This document shows positions 48,900 through 59,270 of a stretch of 64,000 nucleotides of DNA, piece after piece. A model generated the notes under the pieces. It was not told the origin of the DNA. It ran no database searches and worked only from the letters and a program-made list of their open reading frames with translations. Numbering within the stretch: position 1 is the first letter of the stretch; each line of letters begins with the position of its first letter. This DNA comes from Pseudoscleropodium purum (taxonomy: Eukaryota > Streptophyta > Bryopsida > Hypnales > Brachytheciaceae). Both the position numbers and the translations under genes were made by a program. The DNA lies in NCBI GenBank assembly GCA_963969395.1, contig OZ017796.1, positions 36,508,243 to 36,572,242 of the forward strand, in the 5' to 3' direction.

Positions 48900-49895
48900 C
48901 TCTCCCATTGACTTATTCACATGCCAGTGACAATGGCAATCATGAGCATTAGAAGTAATTCATTCAACCCCTTAATTGTCTCTGTCCTCCAACGAGTATT
49001 CAATAGGAGCTACTTCAAAGCCACTGAACTTAGCCAAATTGTACCATGTTTATTAGGAGCAAGACTAATTGGACTCCTTCAACAATTCATCTTGTGGACA
49101 TAGAAACCTTATTATTATGAAGTGAAAATGATTTTACTATACACTGAAACTCACCTACCACCCCAGTTTTCCATTAGTTCCCCCTCTCCTCTCTCAAAAA
49201 TTTTGTGAGCCGTTGATTTTTTTGAAAAAGAATGCTTACCCTCAAAATTGCCGTTGATTTCTCAAAAAATCACAAGATGTTGATCTTGTGAAATTTAATC
49301 TGAGCCGTTCAAATATAAAATACAAATATTGAATACAAATACGAATACGGGTATGGGTACTAGATATGAGTACTAAATACGGGTACTAAATACGGGTACC
49401 GAATACAGATACAATATTGGATACGGGATCAATTGTCCCATATTGTTTGTTAAGAACTTTAATTCTGAAGATTACAAGAGGGGGTGGGGGTGATGGGGGG
49501 TGAGATAAAAAAATTTAAATCAAATTCTAAATGATAGGTGGGGGTGAGTGGAGGTGGTAAAATAAAAATTGAGGGGGGGAGTGCATAGTGACACAAAGTG
49601 TCACTATACACCTTGAGTGCCTAATAACTACATTCACACCTTTTACAAGGTACAAGTCTTCTATGACTTCAATCTTAGCTTGATATCTCTATCATTTCCA
49701 ACTCTAGTCTATCTCCTCTCTTTGTACTCCCTACTATGAATTTGAACATGATTATTGAATTAAAAGTGACCTTTAACTCTATCTATACCTCAATGTTAAA
49801 TTAATTTTTCCTACAAACCTAGAGATGCTAGATTTTTGATGTAACTCACCAATGTTGGTGTTGGGCATTCAAGATTCTTGGTTTCATTTTGACCC
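48900..49895 (+). repeat. Diverged relative of the 39.6-40.6 kb region, carrying an insertion
   Basis: 48,920-49,137 matches 39,600-39,720/40,210-40,350, and 49,641-49,895 matches 40,350-40,620, on the same strand ('tctatcatttccaactctag', 'tttgtactccctacta'). The 503 bp between them are absent from the other copy. Confidence 0.7.
49138..49640. mobile_element. 503-bp insertion with 6-bp TTTTAC duplication, class unknown
   Basis: Flanked by TTTTAC at 49132-49137 and 49641-49646; the related copy near 40,350 has a single uninterrupted site. Contains a minisatellite of 'aatacgggtact' variants (49,325-49,430), G-rich runs (49,480-49,580) and a hairpin, TAGTGACAC(AAA)GTGTCACTA at 49586-49606, extendable to 13 bp. 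No terminal inverted repeats were seen. Confidence 0.6.
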
Positions 49896-49899
49896 CTAA

Positions 49900-50091
49900 T
49901 GAAAAAATCTCTAATAAATGGTTTTGGTTTATTCTAAAGTACTCACACTTCTAGACTTATAATTTTATACAAACTATATATATTTTTCACAATCTAAAAA
50001 TATGGTGGTTCACAAGTGGATACACCTATAGTTGCATTATATCTAAAACCACCATCATCATTTTATATAGATTTCTAAAATCAATATGTAC
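49900..50091 (+). repeat. Dispersed repeat R4, copy 2, truncated at hAT-like copy B
   Basis: Matches 38,385-38,590 and stops at the left end of the element at 50092. The continuation expected from 38,590 is not found on the far side. Confidence 0.55.
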
Positions 50092-51264
50092 TAGCGGTGC
50101 TATTTTGTGAGTATGCGAGCGTGAATTTGTAAGCATTGAGCAAGGATTATGGGAGCATTGACCTCAAAAATTTGAAAAAACTCTTAAAAGCTTAATAATA
50201 TTTCTAAAATACATTCCATCTTAAAATTTTGGTCAAAATTTACTATTTTCAATAAATTTTTATACCTATTACTATGGATCTATCACCGTGGACCTATTAT
50301 TGTAGTCATGTAGGATTTAGATGAAAATTATAATTTTCAATGTTGTGTTTAAAATATTAGAAGTATATATTATGAAAATGATAAACTCAATGAATGTGAA
50401 AGATGAATGGAGATGGAAATAAGTTTGCATAGAATATTGATTGATCACTATTATATAGCAATGGAGGTCTTCATGGGGCTAATAGGAGTCTACCAATAAA
50501 AAAATTTTGATACACTATTGTTGAACTTGCTTAAATTTTTTTTTAAATTGTTGATATTGAATTTTATTTTGGTTGATCATTGTCTTTTAGCATCATGGAT
50601 CTTTTTAGAGTCAATAGAAGGATACCAACACTAAACACTTCTTTTTTTTATTTACAAGTTGGTGGACTTGTTTAAATTTTAGAAACAAAAATTTGTTCAT
50701 AGGAATTTATTACTTGTCGAAAGAGCTTAGCTGCATTGAATTTCATTTTTGTTGATCACTATCTTGTAATAGTGTCGGTCCTCTTGAGGCCAATAGGAGA
50801 CGCCTATACTTTTGTCTTGATGTGTTGGTAATTGGACTTGTTAAGATTTTGGAAGAAAATATTTAGTTGATATGGATTATTTTTGTTAGAAATGAGCTTA
50901 ATTACACCAAAGTGTTGATTAGTTGATTATTGCCCTTTTGGGAGTCCAATTCTTCCATTTTTGATTAGATAGGCGTTTGATTAATCACTTCTTGTTGTTT
51001 AGAACCTCTCGGCACCAAGAAGAGGATCAAGCACTTGCCATCTTCATGTGCTCTTTATTGAACTTTGCTAGATTTTAAAAAGAAAAAAATCTGGTGATTA
51101 ATTAGGATTTATTTGAAATCAATTGAGAATGTTCCATTTAAATTTATATTTTTATAATCATTCCCCTCTCCACACCAAGAAGTACATCTCAGTGCTAAGA
51201 GAAGCGTCTTGCTGTGTAAAAAACAAAAAACAAAAAACAAAAAAAGACAAAATAAATAAATAAA

Positions 51265-51318
<54 letters not shown>

Positions 51319-51674
51319 TTTTTTTCCCCCTATTCCGCATGGTGAGAGGGATTCTTCTTGGTGCCAAGAGAGGAATGATTATAAAAATCTAAATCTAAAT
51401 GAAACATTCTCAATCGATTTCAGACAAATCCTAATTAATCACCAATTTTTTTTTCTTAAAATCTAGGAAAGTCCAATAAGGAGCACATCAAGGTTGTCTA
51501 AAGGACCACAGTAATAGGTTCACAGTAATAGGTCCATGGAAATAGGTACTAAAATTTTACCAAGAATAATAAATTTTGACCACAATTTTTAGATGGAATC
51601 TTTAAGAAGTTATACCCTCACATGCTCAGAAGCTCACATGCTCATGCTCACACACTCATAGAATAGCAACCTTG
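50092..51674 (-). mobile_element. hAT-like non-autonomous element, copy B (inverted relative to copy A)
   Basis: Nearly identical to 41216-42752 in reverse orientation, including the internal foldback (51,090-51,180 against 51,350-51,460). A long (TA)n run at 51,269-51,308 followed by CACACACA replaces the shorter run of copy A. The flanks belong to different repeats (R4 left, R3 right) with no matching 8-bp duplication, suggesting rearrangement through the element. Confidence 0.65.
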
Positions 51675-51679
51675 GACCT

Positions 51680-52630
51680 ACATTTACTTCAAAACAAACT
51701 TTTGGAGGGTGTTTTTGGGTGTAACTTTTAAATGGTACATCAAAATTTGCTTAAAATTTCTTGACCTTAAAGATTGGAGCCCAAATTAAATGTCCACCCA
51801 AAGTTTCATTGAAATTCTTACCAAATTTTTATTCTTGGTCCTCTATTCAAAAAATCTAATAAATTTGGTTGAAATTCTAGTTTTGTCTAATAGAGGATAG
51901 GAGAAAAGTAACAATTGATTTAGCTTGTAAATCCCAAAGTCAAAACACCTAAAGAATGTAATCATGATGCACAAAATCACATGTGAACATTAACCCTGCA
52001 GTGCTCCAACGTCCATTTTTAAGATGATGAACTAATTGAAGTTCTTGTTTCTATTTCATTCTTGCTTGGATGAAAGTCATCCTAATTTTTGGTGATACTC
52101 TATTAAGTTCTTGTCTTATCTAATGGATGGATTTGGTGTTACTAGAATACTATTTTTTCTAAAATTACAAATGTGGAAGTATGTCAAGTGGTCAAATTGC
52201 ATTGACTCTAGTTCAAAAAGAGATTAGCAAAAATGAGGTCCTAGATGTAATGAACACAAAAATTTCAAAAAATCACTATATCAAGATAACCTCATTTCAA
52301 ATGTGTTCCAACAAGTTTTACTCAAAAAATGATAATAGTTTGCTTGTCATTGAATTTAGAAGGAATTTTGAAATTCCCCTTTCAAAATTTATAAAAAAAT
52401 ATTGGTGATAGCACTAGTGAATCTAACTGTATACATGGAATCTACAACTTTCGTTTGTACATCAATTCCAAAATATTCTTCCAAATAACACTTTATAACA
52501 ATTTTTTCCAAATCATCAAATTTGGAAATGGATCTAGACGTTTAGGGATTAATTAACTAAACACAATCATCCTTAAATTTATGTCATTGGCACTTTTCAA
52601 GATACCTATCTAGAAACGTAGATATAAGGT
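51680..52630 (+). repeat. Dispersed repeat R3, copy 2
   Basis: Matches 36,040-36,460 in two parts (51,680-51,995 and 52,560-52,630); the ~560 bp between them have no counterpart in copy 1. Confidence 0.55.
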
Positions 52631-52639
52631 GTATACACC

Positions 52640-53030
52640 TAAAATTACACCATGCCTAAAATTGCCATCTTCACTCCATATGTACATCTCTAGAATCAAC
52701 ATGTACCTAAATGGAAGAAATGGTTTTAGAACATCTACCTAAAAAACTTTGATCCTATATAATTTTTGCATATGGTATTTAAATGCATCATTCTTTGGTG
52801 TGTTAGAACCTCCTTTTACTTGCCAATAATAAATATGAAAATTTGACCAATCAAATAATAGTAAATAGGTACAATAGCTGAAAGTGACGGTTTGTGGGGT
52901 ACACACTTTAAATACCAATCCCAGTTTTCATATCTTTGTACAATTGCATTTTGACGCTCTGGATTGCACCAATTCAATGAATTTGAACATAGTATCTCCA
53001 AAAACGACCATGGGAAACTAGAGAGTGCAA
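52640..53030 (+). repeat. Dispersed repeat R4, copy 3
   Basis: Corresponds to 38,540-39,050, including the start of the inverted-repeat arm, but at clearly lower identity than the two arms share with each other. Confidence 0.6.
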
Positions 53031-53760
53031 AACTTGTTTGCTACAAGACGAAACTTGAGAGACTAGATCACAACTTTGATCACAGAATCAAAAATAAGGA
53101 TTTCAAAAAGCTAGCTCATTTCAAAACACTTAATGTGGGTACAACCAAAACTTTCACTTTTTGATCCATAACAAGGCATCCGACACCGAAGCTCTATTGC
53201 TGGCACTAAGCTTACCGTTACCCCAATCGGTTACAATGAGTCATTAACTTGTGACCGAGTCCGAATTCCTGTAAGCCAATGTTGAAATCCATGCTCGAGC
53301 TTTACTTTTTTCCTGTTTTCAATGGGACATAGAATGCTACTTTCTTCCCTAGTTCTTTAGTGTCACTGCGAACAGCGTACGTTGCAAATGTTACAGCTGA
53401 TGCATCTGGAATCTTATGTTTACTCTAATCGTGAAAAAGATGTTTCCGCAGCCAGGTTTACAACAAGATCAGTCTGCTGTCACACTGAATCTGAATTAGA
53501 CTCGGTACTTCAGCTCTTGATGCATTGCTTGTTGATTTCTATGCACAAAGTTCGAACACAATAACGGTAGAGTTTATACAATTTTCCTGTGGTAACGACA
53601 ACGGCTGGTGTGCTCGATGGTCAAGAGAGGCCTCTCATGAGATGAGAACACTGGAGGACATATGAGGATCAACCCTGAAAGAACAACTAAAAATGAACGA
53701 CCCATAAACCATACGAAACTCAAAACAGGTTCTCATTTGAAGAGGGTTGTTTTGGGACCC
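53031..53760. other. 3' flank of the GIL1/IRKI-like gene
   Basis: Composition turns gene-like after ~53,160. No independent gene recognised. Confidence 0.35.
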
Positions 53761-53766
53761 TTTATT
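53761..53766 (-). terminator. Polyadenylation signal AATAAA for the GIL1/IRKI-like gene
   Basis: Plus-strand tttatt reads AATAAA on the minus strand, ~60 nt after the stop codon of the gene, a normal distance for a near-upstream element in plants. Confidence 0.45.
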
Positions 53767-53826
53767 GTCCTATTTCACAATAATGCCAAAACACTAGGAA
53801 TGGAATCACTAAGCACGTCAATGATA

Positions 53827-56800
53827 CTATCTTTTCACTGTATAAACTTTACTGTGGACAATAATTCTGTTCACATAAAAGCCGGGGACTACCATAAAAC
53901 CGACACTCACCGTGTCAAGAGCATCGTCATCAGTATCACTGTCCGCCGACGCCACTACCGGTTCCATGTACTCCGGAATGACTTCCACATTTTCTCGCAC
54001 GCGGAAGATCCTGGCAATGGGATGCAGTGCAAATGCCAGCTTGTGGACGAGGAAAACGGGCAGTGCAAATTTCACAAAGCTCGAGGCTACTTTCATCTGT
54101 GATTGCGTAGAGTACTGTCTGCGAATACCGTTGGGTCCAAACACTTCACCGAATATCAACAAGTCCAGATTGTTCACACCTGGGGCGCCGGTTACAGCAA
54201 GGGCCGTAACCAGGTCCTTTTGCTTCTTGTTGCAGAACCTGCGGAAGTCATTGTCGGGTGCATCTTCGAAAACAAGCTCCTCGGGATTCTCCACAAGCAT
54301 TAGTTGCTTGTATCGCCGGAAATTGTCAATCCTGGGCTGCTCAGGGTCGAGAGTTTCCGGAGCATTCTCCTCGATGTTGAAACAGTCGTTCTCGAAGTCG
54401 GCGAAGAGGACCTTGCAGACCAGCGCTTGGTACAAGAATTTGGTATGTGCGTCCCTTTCGAAACGCACAGATTTCACGAGTGATTTGGCCACATTGGTGC
54501 AGTTCACACCACCGTTCCTCAAGGCCAACATTAGGAGCTTCGTGAAGTTGCTGGATGCCGTGTTCACTCGTTCTACGGCTCGATTCAGAAGGTGCGGGGT
54601 GGCCCCTTCATCCGAGAAGGACTCACCGCCAGGGGAGGCATGAGAGTTCCGATGCTCCGCGACTTCCAATTGCTTGACGAGTCTTTGAATCTCAGCTTGG
54701 GAGGACTTCTGATCTTGCGCTTGGCTTGCCACTCTCCTCTCAAGCTCCGCCTTCTGCTCTTCATGCCGATGACGCTCCCCTTGCAGTCTCTGGAAGAGCT
54801 TGTCACGCTTCAAAATCGCAGCTTCATAACGACTTAGTTCACCCTGGAAATATTTCTCACGCTCATCACAATATGTGCGTTCGCCCTCCAATTCATGCGC
54901 AAGCTCCATGACTCTACTGTGGAGACGGGCATTCTCTTTCTCAAGCTCCGCAACCAGCGCTTCAAAGGAACTGAGTTCAGCTTGCAATTGTTCTGGAAGC
55001 TGGTTCCGAAGCTCCTCGATCCCACCTCTGAGATTGGCCATTTCATCCAGGAATTCTTTTTCACACTCCATAATTTCTGATTCATAGCGACGGCGTATGA
55101 CCTGCAATTGTTCCTGAAGCACCGTGATCTCACGACCTAGATCGCCCGTTTCATTCAGGAATTGTTTCTGACGCTCCACAGTATCTGTTTGGCATCTATT
55201 ACGCCCAACCTGCATCTTCTCCTCGAGTTTCTTGATCTCAACACTACGATCCGCGTTCATTTGCTCGAGAATTTTCTCAAGACCCCCGATCGCACCATCA
55301 GCATCGGCCTTAACTTTCAGGAATTGTTGCTTCCGCTCCTTAATTTCCGCTTGGCAGCTACTTTTTTCATCCTGCAACTGTTTCTGAACTTTCTCGATCT
55401 CAACCCTGACATTGGCGTTCTCTTGCTGTTGTTTCTGAAGCTCTTCGATCTCACCATTGATGTCGGACTCTTTACGCTGAAACTGTTTTGCAAACTCCGC
55501 AATTTCTGCAGTAAAGCTGTCTTCATCCTGCCTCTGTGCCTCAAGCTTCTCGATCCTTTTAGTGATATCGGCATTTAGTCGCTCAAGTTGTTGCTGAAGA
55601 TTCTTGATCTTACGCCAGACATCCGCCTCTTCTTTCAGTTGCTCCGCAAGTTCTGTTTGATAGTGGTTGCGTTCAACCTGCAACTCCTTCCGAAGATCCT
55701 CGATCCTACCACTGACATTGACGTTCTCGTCCCGGGGTTGTTTCTCAGTCTCCTCAATCCCATCACTGGCATGCGCATTCTCTTCCCGGGGTAGTTTCTC
55801 AATCTCCTCCATCCTATCACTGCCATGGGCGTTCTCTTCCCGGGGTAGTTTTTCAATCTCCTCCATCCTATCACTGCCATGGGCGTTCTCTTCCCGAAGT
55901 GGTTTCTCAGTCTCCTCCATCACTGGACTGACATTGGCGTTCTCTTCCTGGGATGGTTTCTCAGGCTCCTCTATCACTGCACTGAAATTGGCCTTCTTTT
56001 CCTGGGATGATTTCTCAGTCTCCTCAATCCCATCACTGGCATGCGCATTCTCTTCCCGGGGTAGTTTCTCAATCTCCTCCATCCTATCACTGCCATGGGC
56101 GTTCTCTTCCCGAAGTGGTTTCTCAGTCTCCTCCATCACTCCACTGACATTGGCGTTCTCTTCCTGGGATGGTTTCTCAGGCTCCTCTATCACTGCACTG
56201 AAATTGGCGTTCTCTTCCTGGGATGGTTTCTCAGGCTCCTCTATCACTGCACTGAAATTGACCTTCTCTTCCCCAGATGATTTCTCAGTCTCCTCTATCG
56301 CTGCACTGACATTGGCCTTTTCTTCCCCAGATGGTTTCTCAGGCTCCTCCATCACTCCACTGACATTGGCCTTCTCTTCCCCAGATGGTTTCTCAGTCTC
56401 CTCTATCAATCCACTGACATTGGCCTTCTCTTCCTGGGATGGTTTCTCAGGCTCATCCATGCCGCGAATGACATCGGCATTCTCTTCCTGGGATGGTTTC
56501 CCAAGCTCCTCGATCCCGCCACTGACATTGATATTCGCTACCGAGGATTGTTTCTCAAGAATCTCGATTTCCCCACTGAGATTGGCCTCATGCTGCGCAA
56601 AATCTGCTTCATAGCGACTATGCTCATCCCGCAACTGCTTGAGAAGCTTCTGAAGCTTCTCAACCTCAACAGAAATATTGTCATTTTTTAGCAAAGATTG
56701 ATTCCGAAGCTTCTCGATCTTACTATCGATCCTCTGTTTTTCTAGCGAAAATTGTTTCTCACGCTCCGCAACTTCTGCTTCATAGCGAGCGCGTGCAACC

Positions 56801-57429
56801 TCCAACTGCTTCTGACGCAGCACAATTCCACCATTGACGTCTTCTGGCTGCAGTGCTTTCCGAAGCTTCTCAATCTCACCATCGAATCTCTGTTTTTTTT
56901 GTAGGAATTGCTCCTCACGCTGTTTAGCTTCTGCATCACAGAGACGCTGTTGATCCAGCGACGTCTTCCGAATTTCGTCCATGTCACGACGGAACTTGGT
57001 GTCATCTAGCAGAGATTCTTCCCGAAGCTTCACAATCTCAGCATCAAGATTCTGTTCTTCTAGACAGAGTTGTCTCTCACGATTCTCAACTTCTGCATCA
57101 TAGCGCTTATGTTCAGCCAGCAACTGCTTCCGCCTCCCCTCGATCTCACAATAGAGCTTGGTGTTTTCTTCCTGGAATTTTTTCTCAAGCTCCGCAATCA
57201 CTCTTTCACAGTTCAAGCTGTCATCCACCAACTGCGTCTGAAGCTTCTCAATTTTACTGCTGAAATTGGCATTCTCTTCTTTCAGTTGATCCTGAATCTT
57301 TCCAATAAGCTCGTGGTAGTGTCTACACTCCCTCTGCAACAGTTCCTGGAACAGCTCGGACTTTGTTCTACGATTGAGGTCATCTCGCTCAGGTGTAACT
57401 CCATTCAGAGGGAGATTTGATTCAGACAT
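53827..57429 (-). CDS. Long coiled-coil protein with GIL1/IRKI-type C-terminal domain
   Basis: 1,200 aa, no intron in the coding region. I start at the ATG at 57429 (MSESNLPLNG); the frame is open upstream but without another ATG. Residues ~10-300 and ~580-905 are heptad-rich coiled coil with repeating segments such as RYDAEV..RE.QF and EIEKLR. Residues ~300-578 are about fifteen 18-residue acidic units of the type VIEEPEKPSQEENANFSA. Residues ~957-1200 match the plant-specific domain shared by GIL1 (GRAVITROPIC IN THE LIGHT 1) and IRKI (IRK-interacting protein): NFTKLLMLALRNGG, TKFLYQALVCKVLF-DFE, FRRFCNKK, LVHKLAFALHPIARIFRVR, EYMEPV and the closing VGFMVVPGFYVNRIIVHSKV. Family members are usually about 450-650 aa, so this protein is roughly twice as long, entirely through coiled coil and repeats. 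Known relatives act in light/gravity growth responses and with receptor-like kinases; the role here is inferred only. The usual N-terminal DUF641 part is not obvious. Confidence 0.8.
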   Translation of the reverse strand: MSESNLPLNGVTPERDDLNRRTKSELFQELLQRECRHYHELIGKIQDQLKEENANFSSKIEKLQTQLVDDSLNCERVIAELEKKFQEENTKLYCEIEGRRKQLLAEHKRYDAEVENRERQLCLEEQNLDAEIVKLREESLLDDTKFRRDMDEIRKTSLDQQRLCDAEAKQREEQFLQKKQRFDGEIEKLRKALQPEDVNGGIVLRQKQLEVARARYEAEVAEREKQFSLEKQRIDSKIEKLRNQSLLKNDNISVEVEKLQKLLKQLRDEHSRYEADFAQHEANLSGEIEILEKQSSVANINVSGGIEELGKPSQEENADVIRGMDEPEKPSQEEKANVSGLIEETEKPSGEEKANVSGVMEEPEKPSGEEKANVSAAIEETEKSSGEEKVNFSAVIEEPEKPSQEENANFSAVIEEPEKPSQEENANVSGVMEETEKPLREENAHGSDRMEEIEKLPREENAHASDGIEETEKSSQEKKANFSAVIEEPEKPSQEENANVSPVMEETEKPLREENAHGSDRMEEIEKLPREENAHGSDRMEEIEKLPREENAHASDGIEETEKQPRDENVNVSGRIEDLRKELQVERNHYQTELAEQLKEEADVWRKIKNLQQQLERLNADITKRIEKLEAQRQDEDSFTAEIAEFAKQFQRKESDINGEIEELQKQQQENANVRVEIEKVQKQLQDEKSSCQAEIKERKQQFLKVKADADGAIGGLEKILEQMNADRSVEIKKLEEKMQVGRNRCQTDTVERQKQFLNETGDLGREITVLQEQLQVIRRRYESEIMECEKEFLDEMANLRGGIEELRNQLPEQLQAELSSFEALVAELEKENARLHSRVMELAHELEGERTYCDEREKYFQGELSRYEAAILKRDKLFQRLQGERHRHEEQKAELERRVASQAQDQKSSQAEIQRLVKQLEVAEHRNSHASPGGESFSDEGATPHLLNRAVERVNTASSNFTKLLMLALRNGGVNCTNVAKSLVKSVRFERDAHTKFLYQALVCKVLFADFENDCFNIEENAPETLDPEQPRIDNFRRYKQLMLVENPEELVFEDAPDNDFRRFCNKKQKDLVTALAVTGAPGVNNLDLLIFGEVFGPNGIRRQYSTQSQMKVASSFVKFALPVFLVHKLAFALHPIARIFRVRENVEVIPEYMEPVVASADSDTDDDALDTVSVGFMVVPGFYVNRIIVHSKVYTVKR
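55695..56525 (-). repeat. 54-bp coding minisatellite inside the GIL1/IRKI-like gene
   Basis: About fifteen in-frame units of 54 bp encode 18-residue repeats. Neighbouring units share blocks such as gaagagaacgc on the coding strand. A higher-order pattern of four units (IEEPEKPSQ / MEETEKPLR / MEEIEKLPR / IEETEK) appears twice, with one extra MEEIEKLPR unit in one of them, indicating recent unequal exchange. The reading frame is kept throughout. Confidence 0.9.
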
Positions 57430-59270
57430 GATGACCGTTATGCCGTACCAGTCATCTGCGCCAGAACACCCCAAGTACCGCGAACTCTCCGGAAACCTAA
57501 AAGGCTCACAAAAGATTCTCGTACAATAATCGCACACCTTGACCACCCACCACCGCTCCTGGCTGATCAACCGGACCCCTTAACAAAGACAGCGAAGACA
57601 GAGTACTTGCCAACACAAATCAATTGACGGACTTCTCCAACGAGAATGGCCTACTTTTGTGTTTTCCAGAAGGAGAGCTGATATCTGCCAGCATGAACCA
57701 CGGCTGTTGGCCGAAGTCCACTAATTAGACTACGAATTCTGGTGGTGTCAGAGTTACACTGAGCGGCTTTTGCTAATGGATTAATCTGCAACCAAAGCAA
57801 ATACTTCCATGTCAGATGCATACACCTAGCAAATTTAATAAAAATATTGACACAGTAAAGTACACACCATCTATCCTATATAATCCAGCTGAAATTGAGG
57901 CGAAGCACAATGTCAAGTTACGTCCAAGTAATTTTCTCTCTCCCTAACCACAAGTACGGGGAGAGCCAAAAACGTCCTCGAAACGAAACAGACAATAATT
58001 ACAAGAGCACATTTTTGTCAAATCACAGCTAAGAAGAACAGAATTTTAACCACGGTCTAATTCGACAAAGGAATCGCCGAACGAATTCATCTGTGGTATA
58101 ACCCAATAAACTTTCATTAGGCTAAGAGGAGGTGTAATCTGCTTGACACACATAATTCCACCCTTCAGATCGTCAATTAGCTAGCTCCACAATTCAAGAG
58201 TGCCATCTTCGAAACTTCAACAGGGAGACCGTCATCAATATGATATTCATTTCAAATAAATCCACGCCCCAAGGCGTCTCTCTATCAACCTTCACTAACA
58301 CCATAAACTACATTGTTTCCGAAATCGTGCATACCCTAATCTACCGACAATCTACCAAATCTCAAAACAAAAGGTCGCACGCATCTCCAGAGACGAAATC
58401 TGCATGATCCAACAAGATTTTATCCTCCTGAACACCAACCAGCAAGCTCCACAAGCCAGAGTACAATCTTCCACACTTCAACAGGGAGATCGCCACCAGA
58501 ATGATATTCGATTACTATAAACCTCGCCTAAAGTATCGCTAATCAAGTTCACGAAGACCTTATAACACTACACAAGATCCGCCACCGTGAATACCCTAGT
58601 CCAGTGACAATCCTTCAAATTATGGAAATAAAAGTTGAGAGGGACGAAAATCTGCATAATCTAACATAATTTCCTCCTCCTGATCGGCAAGTAGATAGTT
58701 ACACTCTCCATCACAAGCCAAGAATCAAAGCTTCTAAATTCCAACAGGGAAACAGCGCCATTCATTTAGAAACCTCGCCTGAGGTGTCACTTACTGAAAG
58801 CTGATTAGCGACACTTTCAGTAAACACGCGAAATAAGCACCGAAATCATCAATACCCTAACCTACCGACATCATCACCAAATCTCCAAAATCAAAGCCTC
58901 TAAAGCACCACTCACCAAATCCAGAAAAAGAAACACCCGCCTTACCTGAGATCCATTCGCAACGCCAAGCCGGACCACAATCAATCGTAAAACAGCTTCA
59001 TCCAACACTTCAAAACCTCATATGCGTCCAAATTTCCCTCGTACGGCTTCCGCACAGTTCGAAATCCGATCCACACCAACACTACAAACTTCTCGGTTCA
59101 TCAGCACCCTAAGTTAACTTAACCAGCTGGAGAAGCTCTTCAGTAGAGCCTCCCATGCGTCCCAGATCTGACGAAACGCGCATGAAGAAGGGTGCGGATT
59201 GTCGGGAATCTCGCGATTGACGGTAAATCCTGCACGTCAGAGAAAGGCTAAAAACGGGACGACGACGCGT
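57430..59270 (-). promoter_or_regulatory. 5' leader with probable 1.16-kb intron, and promoter, of the GIL1/IRKI-like gene
   Basis: On the minus strand CTCAG|GTAAGG (intron from 58945) and GGTTGCAG|ATTAA (intron end 57786) are strong donor and acceptor sites, giving a 5'-UTR intron of 1,160 bp between a first exon upstream of 58946 and the exon carrying the start codon. Leader introns are common in plant genes. Exact transcription start is not visible; composition suggests the region 59,000-59,270. Confidence 0.5.
58150..58920. repeat. Three ~262-bp tandem repeats within the leader intron
   Basis: The anchor cttcaacagggaga (third copy ttccaacagggaaa) occurs at about 58215, 58476 and 58739. 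Each unit continues with gatattcatt/tcgatta, aaacctcgcc(t/c)aa.g(t/c)(a/g)tc, taccctaatctaccgaca, aaatct(c/g)aaaa.aaa and a.gacgaaa(a)tctgcat. Diverged copies, not young. Confidence 0.75.

Noticed and set aside
49586..49624. Helitron 3' end (hairpin followed by CTAA)
   Set aside because: The hairpin and a CTAA nearby are suggestive, but the flanking TTTTAC duplication and lack of a 5' TC end argue against a Helitron.
41216..51674. Simple inversion between hAT-like copies A and B
   Set aside because: Swapping the inner flanks does not restore an 8-bp duplication at either copy, so a single inversion does not explain the structure.
53912..54643. 243-codon plus-strand open frame
   Set aside because: Antisense shadow of the conserved GIL1/IRKI C-terminal domain on the minus strand.
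55667..56614. 315-codon plus-strand open frame opposite the GIL1/IRKI-like gene
   Set aside because: It is the antisense of the 54-bp minisatellite; periodicity keeps the frame open by repetition.
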